The notes: generated from the sequence alone by a model not told the origin. A DNA stretch of 10,381 nt from Candidatus Kerfeldbacteria bacterium (GCA_016217875.1 JACRFN010000066.1:1-10381); one strand, 5' to 3'; positions 1 to 7,019 are shown, numbered from the stretch's first letter. Numbers and translations are program-made.

Positions 1-240
1 AAGGTAAACGCGACGCAGGCTGGCGGCGGCCAGATGATCAAGCTTTTGACCTGGCGCCACCATCAGCTCCACCTCGCTGAAGGGCTGTAAGTGGGGCGCC
101 AGTTTGGAGATAGACTTTTGTCCGCCAGCAACCACTAGCTCTAGCTTGCCGGAGCCCTCGGTCAAAACAACACAGCGCCGGGCGTTTTCACGCCACGGCT
201 GCATGCGCAAAACAAAACCGCGGGTTAAATAGGTGGACAT
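1..240 (-). CDS. recO: DNA repair protein RecO, N-terminal part (truncated by window edge)
   Basis: The 80 visible residues begin MSTYLTRGFVLRMQPWREN and continue with the pattern of the RecO N-terminal OB-fold: an early aliphatic/aromatic strand (TRGFVLR), a strand ending in LTEGSGKLELVVAGG, then KSISKLAPHLQPFSEVELMV. In the family, RecO works with RecR (and RecF) to load RecA onto SSB-coated gapped DNA. The zinc-binding and C-terminal helical parts would lie beyond the left edge. The ATG at 240-238 overlaps the stop of the upstream 164-residue gene in a TAATG junction, so the two are probably translationally coupled and share a transcript. No SD is visible. The call rests on fold-like pattern in a short, divergent family, so it is good but not certain. 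Confidence 0.72.
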   Translation of the reverse strand, partial: MSTYLTRGFVLRMQPWRENARRCVVLTEGSGKLELVVAGGQKSISKLAPHLQPFSEVELMVAPGQKLDHLAAASLRRVYL

Positions 241-734
241 TATTTAGAATCTGCTTTTTCTTTACGCCGTTTAAGTATCTCTTTTAGCGCCGCTCGCTCC
301 TGCTGTTCTCTATCAAGTACGCCCATTTTGTTATATTCATAAGTAGACTTCTCAGCAGCCTTTCTCTTCCGCCCTGGCTTGGCAAGCTCAGCAATTCTGT
401 TTTCTATATATTCATCAGAAGCACTGACATATCGGTCAGATATATCCTTGACAAACTGCCGCCATTCACCGCTCGCCTGCTGGAGTTGCTCTGGTGTAAG
501 TTGCAGACGTCCTTCAGGTTCTTCCCCAAACACCAACTTGGCGCCCGTGGCCAAAAATTTTTTATCTGACACAGCGCGATCTATCTCACGAAGCTGTTCG
601 TCAGTAGCCGCTCCTCTACGAAAACGCCACTTATTCCAAGCCTCATCCCTCAAGCGCCGCTCCCGTGCGATCTCAGGGCTCACTGACTCCTCAACCGGGC
701 CAGGTCCCTCAACTTGCTTTTCGATTGAGATCAT
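240..734 (-). CDS. Hypothetical highly charged protein, 164 aa
   Basis: I do not recognise this protein. It is strongly hydrophilic and rich in Glu, Lys and Arg, with no signal peptide or membrane segment. Residues about 15-55 (PEIARERRLRDEAWNKWRF onward) and about 105-164 look helical, and the lysine/arginine-rich C-terminus (LKEILKRRKEKADSK) could be a coiled coil or a nucleic-acid or ribosome contact. It lies 27 bases downstream of ileS across an AT-rich hairpin and ends in a one-base TAATG overlap with recO, which argues that it is a real translated gene. The ATG at 734 has no SD, like the other minus-strand genes here. Base composition looks more AT-rich than ileS, which may mean a lineage-specific gene. 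Function unknown. Confidence 0.6.
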   Translation of the reverse strand: MISIEKQVEGPGPVEESVSPEIARERRLRDEAWNKWRFRRGAATDEQLREIDRAVSDKKFLATGAKLVFGEEPEGRLQLTPEQLQQASGEWRQFVKDISDRYVSASDEYIENRIAELAKPGRKRKAAEKSTYEYNKMGVLDREQQERAALKEILKRRKEKADSK

Positions 735-742
735 AAGTTTAT

Positions 743-762
743 AAAGCTTAATAATAAGCTTT
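743..762 (-). terminator. AT-rich hairpin just after ileS, possible weak terminator
   Basis: Perfect 8-bp arms, AAAGCTTA at 743-750 and TAAGCTTT at 755-762, enclose the loop ATAA. The hairpin touches the ileS stop codon and lies between ileS and the 164-residue gene. On the minus strand it is followed only by a mixed A/T run, not a clean U-tract, and the stem is AT-rich. It may attenuate, mark an RNA processing point, or do nothing. Confidence 0.35.
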
Positions 763-3749
763 TATTGCATTTCTACAGTAATTTCTTCAACACCTTCAAT
801 CGCCAGTTTATCTCGATAGTGCTGTCCTGTTACCACTTGCAACTCACGCGACAAAGTTGCCTTGATTATAACTTCACGATTATTCTCAAGTACCTGCGCC
901 ATAGCTTTATCTGTCCCAACCTTCAGCACCACACGGTCGTTAATTGTCAGCCCCTTGGCTTTCCTTAAAGCATTTACCTGCCGGCAAAACTCGCGCACCA
1001 AACCAAGCGCCTTAAGCTCTTCATTGATTCTAGTATCAAGTTTGGTTTCTGTACCGTGAATAACTTTTTGAACGTTCACTTCTTCAGCAATAATAGTTGA
1101 AATATCTTCATCAAAAGCTACGGTGGTAGTTAAACTGCCAAGTATCTGACGTACCTTTAATCCGGCAGCCGCTCGCTGAGCCAACGCCTTTTCAACTTCT
1201 ACTCTGGCTTTAACCATATCTGCTAGCAGTTGTTGGCCGTCAGTTGTAGGCTGGCTCTGCCCAGGCCAATCTTCCAGGTGCACTGATTCCAACCCACCTT
1301 TTATGCGGCCGTACACCTCCTCAGCCACGAACGGCGTGAAAGGCGCCAGGAGTATAGCAAGCTGCCGCAGCACGTAGCCCAGTGTAGTACGGGCGCGGCC
1401 GGCATCAGTGCCGCCAGCCTTAAAACGTTCACGGCTACGACGCACGTACCACGTAGAGAGCTCGGTGACAAAGGCAGCGAGCTCGCGACCGGCCTCGGTT
1501 ACCTCGTACCGTTCCAGGTGGCTGGTCACGTCGCTGGTGAGCTTGGTGACCAACGCCAATACCCACCTATCGAGTACGTGGTCCGACTTCGGCGCTACCC
1601 GTGGTGCCTCGGCGTGATCCTGATACATCTCATAAAAGTTCACCACGTTCATAAGAATGAGTAACGTTTTCTTCACCACCTCGTCCACGGCCTGCGGGTC
1701 AAAATTTTTTGGCTCGCCCGGCTGATTAGCGGTGTAAAGGTGCCAACGCAAGGCGTCAGCGCCGTACTTATCAATGATTTCCCAGGGGTCAATAATGTTG
1801 CCCCTGGACTTGGACATTTTTTGCCCTTGCTTGTCGTTGATATGTCCAAGACAAATAACGTTCTTATACGGCGGAATTTCTTTAACAGCGCCGGCTTTTT
1901 TAAGCAGAGTGGCCACGGCCAAAAGCGTGTAAAACCACCCTCGGGTTTGATCAATAGCCTCGGCAATAAAATCAGCCGGATAACTATTTGCTAACTGCTC
2001 CTTACTCCCTGCTTTATGAGGAAATCCCCACTGGGCAAACGGCATAGAGCCTGAATCAAACCAGCAGTCAGCCACCTCGGGTACTCGCTTCATAGTGCCG
2101 CCGCATTCGCAAGGTATGGTTATCTCGTCAATAAATGGTCGATGAATATCAAATTCTTGATTCTTAATTCTTGATTCCTGATTCTTGTCCTTGGTCAGCT
2201 CCGCCAGTTCAGACAAACTCCCGACGCAGATAACTTTCTTACACTCCTGACACACCCACAACGGCAACGGCGTCCCCCAATAACGCTCGCGCGAAATAGC
2301 CCAGTCTTTTACGCCCTCCAGCCACTCGCCAAACCGGCCGTGCTTGATGTGCTCCGGATACCAGTTGATTTTTTCATTAGCAGACTTTAAATCCTCCCTT
2401 AACTCTGACATTTTAATAAACCATGATGGCTTGGCATAATAAAGAAGGGGCGACTCGCAACGCCAGCAAAAAGGATAGTCATGCTTGTATGGTTCTTCGG
2501 CAAACAACAGTCCGCGTTCTTTGAGGTCAGCCACAATCCCCTGTTCCACTTTCTTGTCTTTGACAAACTTGCCAGCCCATTTGGTAACTTCTTTGGTAAA
2601 AAAGCCGTTCTCGTCCACGGTGTGATATTTAGGCAAGCCGACTTTTTCACCCAGCTCATAGTCGTCTTCGCCGTACATCACCGCCGTGTGCACCACGCCC
2701 GTGCCTTCGGTGGTAGTGACAAAGTCGGCCGCATAGACATGGTATGATTTGTCTTTCTGTAGTGGTTTGATGTCGAATAGAGGTTCATACTCCAAACCTA
2801 AATTAGATAAAACACTACCCCTTATTTTAAGAATTGTAATATTAGGAGAACCATTAATAATGTCAGAAATCGAGGCTTGGGCTGGCTCACTATATCCCGA
2901 GCTAGTGCCATCGCCATATGCAATACTACCAGTGATAGATTTTGTAAAAAAATCCCCTGCCCCTATGTAAGCTTCACCCGCCTTAAAATCTTTATAATTC
3001 TGCTCAAAAAACACACACCAATATTCAATATTTTCTCCAACCGCCAATGCCACATTACCCGGCAACGTCCACGGAGTTGTCGTCCACGAGAGAATGGACG
3101 TGTTAGCTGGCAAACCATGCTTTTGTGGTTCCTTTACTTTAAACTTCACAAATACCGCCGGCTCGGTCACGCTCTGATACCCCAAAGCCACTTCGTGCGA
3201 TGACAAAGCCGTGCCACACCTCGGGCACTGCGGCACTACCTTGTACCCTTGATACAGCAATCCTGCCTCATACACCTGCTTTAAAATCCACCACAGGCTT
3301 TCTATGTAATACGATTCGTAAGTGGTGTAAGGGTTATCCAAATCCAGCCAAAAGCCGATTCGTTCGGTCAGCTTTTCCCAATCAGCCTTAAACTTCCATA
3401 CGTCTTCCTTGCACTTGGCATTGAACTTTTGCACGCCATACTTTTCAATATCAGGCTTGCCGCGGAACTTAAGCTCTTTTTCTACTTGCAACTCTACCGG
3501 CAAACCTTGGGTGTCCCAGCCGGCCTTGCGTTCCACGCGGAAACCGGCCATGGTCTTATAGCGCGGAATAAGGTCTTTAAAAGCCCGCGCCAACACGTGG
3601 TGTAGAGCCGGGGCGGCATTGGCCGTAGGTGGGCCTTCAAAAAAGATAAAACGGCCTCGGGGGGAGGGCTTGGCCAAGGTCTTATCAAAAATTTTGTGCT
3701 CTTGCCAATAATTAAGCCACCTATGTTCCAATTCTGGAAATTTGAACAT
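762..3749 (-). CDS. ileS: Isoleucyl-tRNA synthetase, IleS2-like, with altered HIGH motif
   Basis: A class I synthetase that charges tRNA-Ile in the cytoplasm; 995 residues from the chosen start. Visible parts in order: N-terminal FPELEHRWLNYW; the active-site block GPPTANAAPALHHVLARA (about 39-56), where PHIGH would be expected but PALHH is found; AGWDTQGLPVE (76-86); CP1 editing domain with WTTTPWTLPGN (222-232) and GTGVVH...GEDDYE (349-365); Cys clusters PQCPRCG, FCWRCE, VCQEC and PCECGG; the DCWFDSGSMPFAQ block (561-573); a canonical KMSKS (644-648); and an anticodon-binding region around 710-780. I start at ATG 3749, where the family begins (MFKFPELE). A longer frame reaches 3842 only through a TTG and crosses the divergent promoter region. 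GGAAG stands just before the ATG but is close to it. Oddities: the HIGH variant, a roughly 25-30 residue extra stretch in CP1, and a 35-bp heptad repeat in frame. Confidence 0.97.
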   Translation of the reverse strand: MFKFPELEHRWLNYWQEHKIFDKTLAKPSPRGRFIFFEGPPTANAAPALHHVLARAFKDLIPRYKTMAGFRVERKAGWDTQGLPVELQVEKELKFRGKPDIEKYGVQKFNAKCKEDVWKFKADWEKLTERIGFWLDLDNPYTTYESYYIESLWWILKQVYEAGLLYQGYKVVPQCPRCGTALSSHEVALGYQSVTEPAVFVKFKVKEPQKHGLPANTSILSWTTTPWTLPGNVALAVGENIEYWCVFFEQNYKDFKAGEAYIGAGDFFTKSITGSIAYGDGTSSGYSEPAQASISDIINGSPNITILKIRGSVLSNLGLEYEPLFDIKPLQKDKSYHVYAADFVTTTEGTGVVHTAVMYGEDDYELGEKVGLPKYHTVDENGFFTKEVTKWAGKFVKDKKVEQGIVADLKERGLLFAEEPYKHDYPFCWRCESPLLYYAKPSWFIKMSELREDLKSANEKINWYPEHIKHGRFGEWLEGVKDWAISRERYWGTPLPLWVCQECKKVICVGSLSELAELTKDKNQESRIKNQEFDIHRPFIDEITIPCECGGTMKRVPEVADCWFDSGSMPFAQWGFPHKAGSKEQLANSYPADFIAEAIDQTRGWFYTLLAVATLLKKAGAVKEIPPYKNVICLGHINDKQGQKMSKSRGNIIDPWEIIDKYGADALRWHLYTANQPGEPKNFDPQAVDEVVKKTLLILMNVVNFYEMYQDHAEAPRVAPKSDHVLDRWVLALVTKLTSDVTSHLERYEVTEAGRELAAFVTELSTWYVRRSRERFKAGGTDAGRARTTLGYVLRQLAILLAPFTPFVAEEVYGRIKGGLESVHLEDWPGQSQPTTDGQQLLADMVKARVEVEKALAQRAAAGLKVRQILGSLTTTVAFDEDISTIIAEEVNVQKVIHGTETKLDTRINEELKALGLVREFCRQVNALRKAKGLTINDRVVLKVGTDKAMAQVLENNREVIIKATLSRELQVVTGQHYRDKLAIEGVEEITVEMQ
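2153..2187. repeat. Five tandem 7-base units inside ileS
   Basis: Five uninterrupted 7-base units with plus-strand consensus ATTCTTR (one unit reads ATTCCTG). On the coding strand they give the KNQES/KNQEF stretch at about residues 522-533 of IleRS, between the VCQECKK block and the conserved HRPFIDEI. This stretch looks like an insertion relative to the family pattern and keeps the frame. Similar 7-base arrays with other unit sequences sit at 7020-7047 and 8041-8073. Confidence 0.75.
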
Positions 3750-3758
3750 AACGCTTCC

Positions 3759-3787
3759 AGCATACCGATTTTTTATGACTCTCGCAA
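3759..3787 (-). promoter_or_regulatory. Candidate ileS promoter (TTGCGA-N17-TATGCT)
   Basis: On the minus strand TTGCGA (3787-3782) and TATGCT (3764-3759) are separated by exactly 17 bases. The -10 box ends nine bases before the ileS ATG, so transcription from it would give a nearly leaderless mRNA. Its -35 box is two bases from the -35 of the opposing plus-strand promoter, giving a back-to-back divergent pair. Inferred from motif match only. Confidence 0.4.
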
Positions 3788-3789
3788 CC

Positions 3790-3818
3790 TTGACAGCCGA
3801 CACCGGCGGTACTAAGGT
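3790..3818 (+). promoter_or_regulatory. Sigma70-type promoter of the 3872 gene
   Basis: Consensus TTGACA (3790-3795), 17-base spacer, TAAGGT (3813-3818). The spacer contains the dyad GCCG-acac-CGGC (3796-3807). The same -35, spacing and -10 occur upstream of the other plus-strand gene (9352-9380). After the -10 comes an A/C-rich, apparently unstructured leader of roughly 45-50 bases ending in the SD AGGAGG at 3861-3866. Confidence 0.65.
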
Positions 3819-3871
3819 TGGGCTAAACAAAACTCGAACCAACCAACAACGGACATTAACAGGAGGACAAT

Positions 3872-4333
3872 ATGAACAACCAACGGCTACTGACCACCCG
3901 GGCGCATCACGCGAACGATAAAATCACGCTGTCTGACGACCTGATGGCTGAACTCACGGAAGATATGTGTTTTGTGGAATTGTGCCACGGCGTAGTGCTG
4001 GCCTATGATCCTGATCAGCAAGGCGGCGGCGAAATGCTGCTCTGGCTACTGCTGTATAATCCAGTGGAAGGAACATACCAGCTGAGCCAGAGGCTGGAGG
4101 TATCTTGCGAGCATGAGCTGAGACGCTTGTGCGTGTACGCCGAATTGGCGCAGGATGAGGAAACTATGCCCCAAACCAGAGAACGACTAGAGGAATCGCT
4201 CAAACTTTTGAGTCCTGGACCCGAAACCAGACAACCAGGAAACTCAAAGTCCCAGCTGGCCAGGATATCTTTGTTGAGCACACACCGTGAACTATACGAT
4301 GAACAACCAATGGAGGGGGTAGAACATGCCTAA
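3872..4333 (+). CDS. Hypothetical protein, 153 aa
   Basis: I do not recognise this protein. It starts MNNQRLLTTRAHHAND at an ATG with a perfect SD (AGGAGG, five bases away), which fixes the start. The sequence is acidic to neutral and cytosolic in character. A central hydrophobic strand-like stretch (GEMLLWLLLYNP, about 50-61) is too short and interrupted for a confident membrane helix. It is followed by a helical, charged segment (CEHELRRLCVYAELAQDEE) and a polar tail. It runs opposite to its neighbours argS and ileS, has its own TTGACA promoter, and ends near a strong terminator, so it forms a self-contained unit. Its ATGCCTAA end overlaps a possible 17-residue ORF. Promoter, SD and terminator together make a real gene likely; function unknown. 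Confidence 0.7.
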   Translation: MNNQRLLTTRAHHANDKITLSDDLMAELTEDMCFVELCHGVVLAYDPDQQGGGEMLLWLLLYNPVEGTYQLSQRLEVSCEHELRRLCVYAELAQDEETMPQTRERLEESLKLLSPGPETRQPGNSKSQLARISLLSTHRELYDEQPMEGVEHA

Positions 4334-4379
4334 GAACCAACTACGTCCGACGCCAGTTGACGGCACAACCTCTGGTTGA
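4326..4379 (+). CDS. Possible 17-aa ORF coupled to the 3872 gene
   Basis: The ATG at 4326 lies inside the last codons of the 153-residue gene (ATGCCTAA, eight-base overlap) and follows GGAGG (4312-4316) at nine bases, a good SD position. It encodes MPKNQLRPTPVDGTTSG and stops at TGA 4377-4379, before the terminator. It could be a translated micro-peptide or a chance start whose SD only reflects G-rich codons of the upstream gene. No homology can be judged at this length. Confidence 0.3.
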   Translation: MPKNQLRPTPVDGTTSG

Positions 4380-4420
4380 GTAATACACAAAAAACCAATT
4401 TCAATTGCCAAACCAATCTT

Positions 4421-4453
4421 GCCGGCGCTTCCCAGAGCTCCGGCCTCTTTTTT
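4421..4453 (+). terminator. Intrinsic terminator after the 3872 gene
   Basis: Stem GCCGG (4421-4425) with CCGGC (4440-4444), one C/T mismatch, then GCT with AGC, and loop TCCCAG, followed by CTCTTTTTT. It ends the plus-strand unit. It lies just past the argS stop on the other strand but has no U-tract in that direction, so it probably acts mainly for plus transcription. Confidence 0.8.
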
Positions 4454-4458
4454 ACAAT

Positions 4459-6189
4459 CTACATTTTCTCCACCGTGGCAATGCCCAAAATACCCAAGCC
4501 CTCTTTAAGCACGGCGGCGGCTGTGCTGACCACGTGCAAGCGAAAAGGCCGCAGAATGACGCCGGCAGTCAGCACGGGTGAATCCTGATAATAAGAATTG
4601 GTGCTATTGGCCAGCTCGTAAAGATAACCAGCCAAAAGATGCGGGCCATTTTCCTTAGCCGCGCGGCCAATGGCGTCGGGATAACGACTGAGCATGCGCA
4701 ACAAAGTGAGATCGCGTTCTGTAATAGAGTATAACAGCTCGCCAGCGGCTGATTTAGAGGACCGGGCCTGCGTCGGCTCGCCGGCCTTGCGCAAAATGCT
4801 CTTTAAGCGCACGTAAGTATATTGCAGATACGGCGCGCTGTTGCCCTCCAAGCTCAGCATCTTGTCCCAATTAAAAGCAATATCCGACTGGCGATTCTGC
4901 GACAAATCATTATATTTCACTGCCCCCACGCCCACTGCCTCGGCCACGCGGGCTTTGTCGCGCGAGCTCAGCTTGGAGTTTTTACTATCTACAATCTTAC
5001 GCGCCCGGATGACAGCTTCGGCCAGCACATCTTCAAGCTTTATGATCCGGCCCTCGCGCGTGGCCAGCTTGAGCCCGTCTTCCCCGAGCACTAAACCAAA
5101 TTTTATGTGGTCGAGCTCGGCCCGGCTGGAGTAGCCGGCCCGCCTGACGACAGCGAACAACTGTTCAAAGTGCAGAGCTTGCTGATTGGCTACCACATAG
5201 AGAATTTTGTGCGGCTTAAATCGCTGTAAGCGGTAACGCATGGTGGCCAAATCACGCGTCACGTACAGCGAGCCGCCGTCCGATTTCTGTATCAAACAAG
5301 GCGGCAAACCCTCCGCTTCCAGATGTACGACAATTGAGCCATCGGCATTCTTAACCGCGAGTTTACGCTTAACCAAATCGGCCACGGCTCCCCGAAGCAT
5401 AGGTTCGTAAAAACTCTCGCCGGTAATATAAGTAAATTTGACGCCCAAGCGTTTATAGAGCGCGCCAAACTCACGCAAGCTCTCACGCTTGAACCAATTC
5501 CACAAACTGCGACTTTGCCTGTCACCTTGTTCCAGCTTACGAAACTCGAGCTGTCCTTCTTTGGCCAATTCCGGTTTAGTTTTCAAGACCTCATGAAATT
5601 TGACATAAAGCCTAAGCATCTCTTGTATGGGGTGTTTGTGCACCGCTGCCCGGTTACCCCACAATTTGTAAGCGGCTATCAGCTTGCCAAATTGTGTACC
5701 CCAGTCACCCAAGTGATTAATCCCCGTAACTTTGGCGCCCAGGGCCTGATACAAATTAACCAGCGCTTGCCCAATGATGGTAGAACGTATATGTCCGATA
5801 TGCATGGGCTTAGCGATATTGGGCGAGGAGTAATCAACCAGCACCCGCTGACCGCGCAGGACGGCCCGGTCCTTGGTATTTGTCAGCTCACCTAATCTAG
5901 TTACCAAAAGCTCAGGCTTCAACCAAAAATTTATAAAACCCGGGCCGGCCACTTCCACCTTGCCACATAAGGTATTGACGAGTTTGGATAACCTTAATTG
6001 TTCCAGTAACACTCCAGCCGCCTGCCGAGGCGGCACGCCCCATTTGCTCGCTACCCGTAAAGCCGCGTTGGTGGTGTAATCGCCGTGCACCAAGTCACGC
6101 GTGGCCTCCAACTCCACGTCTTGAGGCGTGAGCTGATAATGCTCATGGGCTATTTTTAGAACTTCAGCTTGAAGCTTCTGACTTAACAT
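4459..6189 (-). CDS. argS: Arginyl-tRNA synthetase
   Basis: A class I synthetase that attaches arginine to tRNA-Arg; 576 residues, close to the 577 of the E. coli enzyme. In order: an N-terminal additional domain (about 1-110) with the typical HGDYTTNAAL; VDYSSPNIAKPMHIGHIRST (about 118-137) holding an intact HIGH; GDWGTQFGKLI; a Rossmann-fold core with LYVTRDLATMRYRL; GLVLGEDGLKLATREGR in place of KMSKS, as is usual in ArgRS; then the helical DALR anticodon-binding domain (about 450-576) with APYLQYTYVRLKSILRK and the conserved C-terminal region. It starts at ATG 6189, right after the strong rplT terminator, so it needs its own promoter. A TATACT lies shortly upstream without a clear -35, and no SD is present, so a very short leader is possible. 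Confidence 0.97.
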   Translation of the reverse strand: MLSQKLQAEVLKIAHEHYQLTPQDVELEATRDLVHGDYTTNAALRVASKWGVPPRQAAGVLLEQLRLSKLVNTLCGKVEVAGPGFINFWLKPELLVTRLGELTNTKDRAVLRGQRVLVDYSSPNIAKPMHIGHIRSTIIGQALVNLYQALGAKVTGINHLGDWGTQFGKLIAAYKLWGNRAAVHKHPIQEMLRLYVKFHEVLKTKPELAKEGQLEFRKLEQGDRQSRSLWNWFKRESLREFGALYKRLGVKFTYITGESFYEPMLRGAVADLVKRKLAVKNADGSIVVHLEAEGLPPCLIQKSDGGSLYVTRDLATMRYRLQRFKPHKILYVVANQQALHFEQLFAVVRRAGYSSRAELDHIKFGLVLGEDGLKLATREGRIIKLEDVLAEAVIRARKIVDSKNSKLSSRDKARVAEAVGVGAVKYNDLSQNRQSDIAFNWDKMLSLEGNSAPYLQYTYVRLKSILRKAGEPTQARSSKSAAGELLYSITERDLTLLRMLSRYPDAIGRAAKENGPHLLAGYLYELANSTNSYYQDSPVLTAGVILRPFRLHVVSTAAAVLKEGLGILGIATVEKM

Positions 6190-6263
6190 AACATGGTTAA
6201 GTATATATGTTCACAAAGTTTTTTGCTACTCGTGGTGCGCCGGGCGCTACCGACGGCCGCCAC

Positions 6264-6292
6264 AAAAACGCCCCGCACATTAGCAGGGCGTT
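6264..6292 (-). terminator. Intrinsic terminator of the infC-rpmI-rplT operon
   Basis: On the minus strand the arms AACGCCCTGC and GCGGGGCGTT (plus 6283-6292 and 6267-6276) pair over ten positions with one G-U, with a six-base loop, followed by a run of U (plus A's at 6264-6268). It lies 24 bases after the rplT stop and separates that operon from argS. Confidence 0.88.
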
Positions 6293-6315
6293 CAAATTCA
6301 ACTGTCTATAACTTT

Positions 6316-6663
6316 CTACTTTCTGACCGCTTCCACCAACTTTTGGAACACAGCCGGATACTCGCGAGCGAGCTGACTCAAAACCTTACGATCCAGCTCG
6401 ACTTTCGACTTCTTTAATAAATCAATAAATCGGCTGTAGCTTAAGCCATACTGCCGCACGGCGGCGTTCAACTGCACGTTCCATAGCCGGCGGAAGTTGG
6501 CCTTTTTATCGCGACGGTGGGCAAAAGCGTGCTGGCCGGCCTTGTGGGTGGCTACCTTAGCCAAAGTAATCTTACTCTTGCGGCCCCATTTATAACCCTT
6601 AGTGCGCTTTAGTAAATAGCGACGGCGCTTTAAATGCATCATGCCTCGTTTAACTCGTGCCAT
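6316..6663 (-). CDS. rplT: 50S ribosomal protein L20
   Basis: 115 residues, the usual length. It begins MARVKRGMMHLKRRRYLLKRTKGYKWGRKSKI, the basic N-terminal arm that threads into 23S rRNA, and continues with RRDKKANFRRLWNVQLNAAVRQYGLSYSRFI, the globular part. L20 is needed early in large-subunit assembly, and in several bacteria it represses translation of the rpmI-rplT mRNA. Whether that happens here cannot be told, because the spacer upstream holds a repeat element rather than a recognisable rRNA mimic. It is the last gene of infC-rpmI-rplT, followed by a strong terminator. The ATG at 6663 has no SD. Confidence 0.97.
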   Translation of the reverse strand: MARVKRGMMHLKRRRYLLKRTKGYKWGRKSKITLAKVATHKAGQHAFAHRRDKKANFRRLWNVQLNAAVRQYGLSYSRFIDLLKKSKVELDRKVLSQLAREYPAVFQKLVEAVRK

Positions 6664-6679
6664 AAAATATGATGATAGA

Positions 6680-6743
6680 AATTATGCCAGCCTACGCCTG
6701 CCTGCCGGCAGGCAGGCGAGGGGTGAAATTAAAAAATTATGAA
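6680..6743. repeat. Palindromic repeat element between rplT and rpmI
   Basis: The left flank AATTATGCCAGCCTACG leads into a perfect 24-bp palindrome (6695-6718) with half-site CGCCTGCCTGCC, then GGGTGAAAT and an AT-rich end that includes the rpmI stop codon. A second copy at 6941-7007 keeps the flanks (16 of 17 bases in the left flank) but has a different core. From general knowledge, the CCTGCC/GGCAGG palindrome is often seen between genes in CPR assemblies. Confidence 0.75.
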
Positions 6744-6931
6744 CCAGGAATCAGCTTACGGATGGCTGAGACGTTGACCTTGGCTATCTCAGTATCGCGC
6801 CGTTTACTTCTGGTGACTGAGCCTGATTCACGGGCATTAAAATGATCTTGACCGGCCGTACGCTTCATCAGCTTGCCGGAGGTGGTCACGCGGAACCTCT
6901 TGGCTGTGGCTTGGTGGGTTTTTACCTTCAT
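6737..6931 (-). CDS. rpmI: 50S ribosomal protein L35
   Basis: 64 residues, typical length. It has the signature MKVKTHQATAKRFRVTTSGKLMKRTAGQDHFNARESGSVTR, with the family's KTH...KRF and the K(M)KR..A...H block, and a basic tail ending RKLIPGS. L35 binds 23S rRNA in the large subunit. It lies between infC and rplT as in most bacteria, but both spacers (about 73 and 116 bases) are occupied by copies of one repeat family. The downstream copy reaches over its stop codon. The ATG at 6931 has no SD. Confidence 0.95.
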   Translation of the reverse strand: MKVKTHQATAKRFRVTTSGKLMKRTAGQDHFNARESGSVTRSKRRDTEIAKVNVSAIRKLIPGS

Positions 6932-6940
6932 ACGTTAATA

Positions 6941-7007
6941 AGTTATGAATTATGCCACCCTACGGGTGGTCACCCAAAGGGTGAAATCACAAATTACGAA
7001 TCATGAA
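6941..7007. repeat. Second copy of the rpmI-flanking repeat, with a different core
   Basis: The units AGTTATG and AATTATG run into CCACCCTACG, followed by two small hairpins (CACCC-tac-GGGTG and CACCC-aaa-GGGTG), then GGGTGAAAT and the units AATTACG and AATCATG. The outer parts match the element at 6680-6743, while the core is CACCC/GGGTG instead of CCTGCC/GGCAGG. It fills the infC-rpmI spacer together with the heptads at 7020-7047. Confidence 0.7.
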
Positions 7008-7019
7008 TAAACCTTATGT

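Noticed and set aside
379..744. Plus-strand 121-codon ORF opposite the 164-residue gene
   Set aside because: It is a shadow of the minus-strand frame: no SD or promoter, and composition like a complement translation. The minus frame is supported by the TAATG overlap with recO.
3750..3842. Longer ileS start giving 31 extra residues
   Set aside because: The upstream start is a TTG, the added residues resemble nothing in the family, and the stretch overlaps both divergent promoters. ATG 3749 matches the family N-terminus.
5515..5895. Plus-strand 126-codon ORF inside argS
   Set aside because: It is antisense to conserved ArgRS motifs, including HIGH, with no initiation signal of its own.
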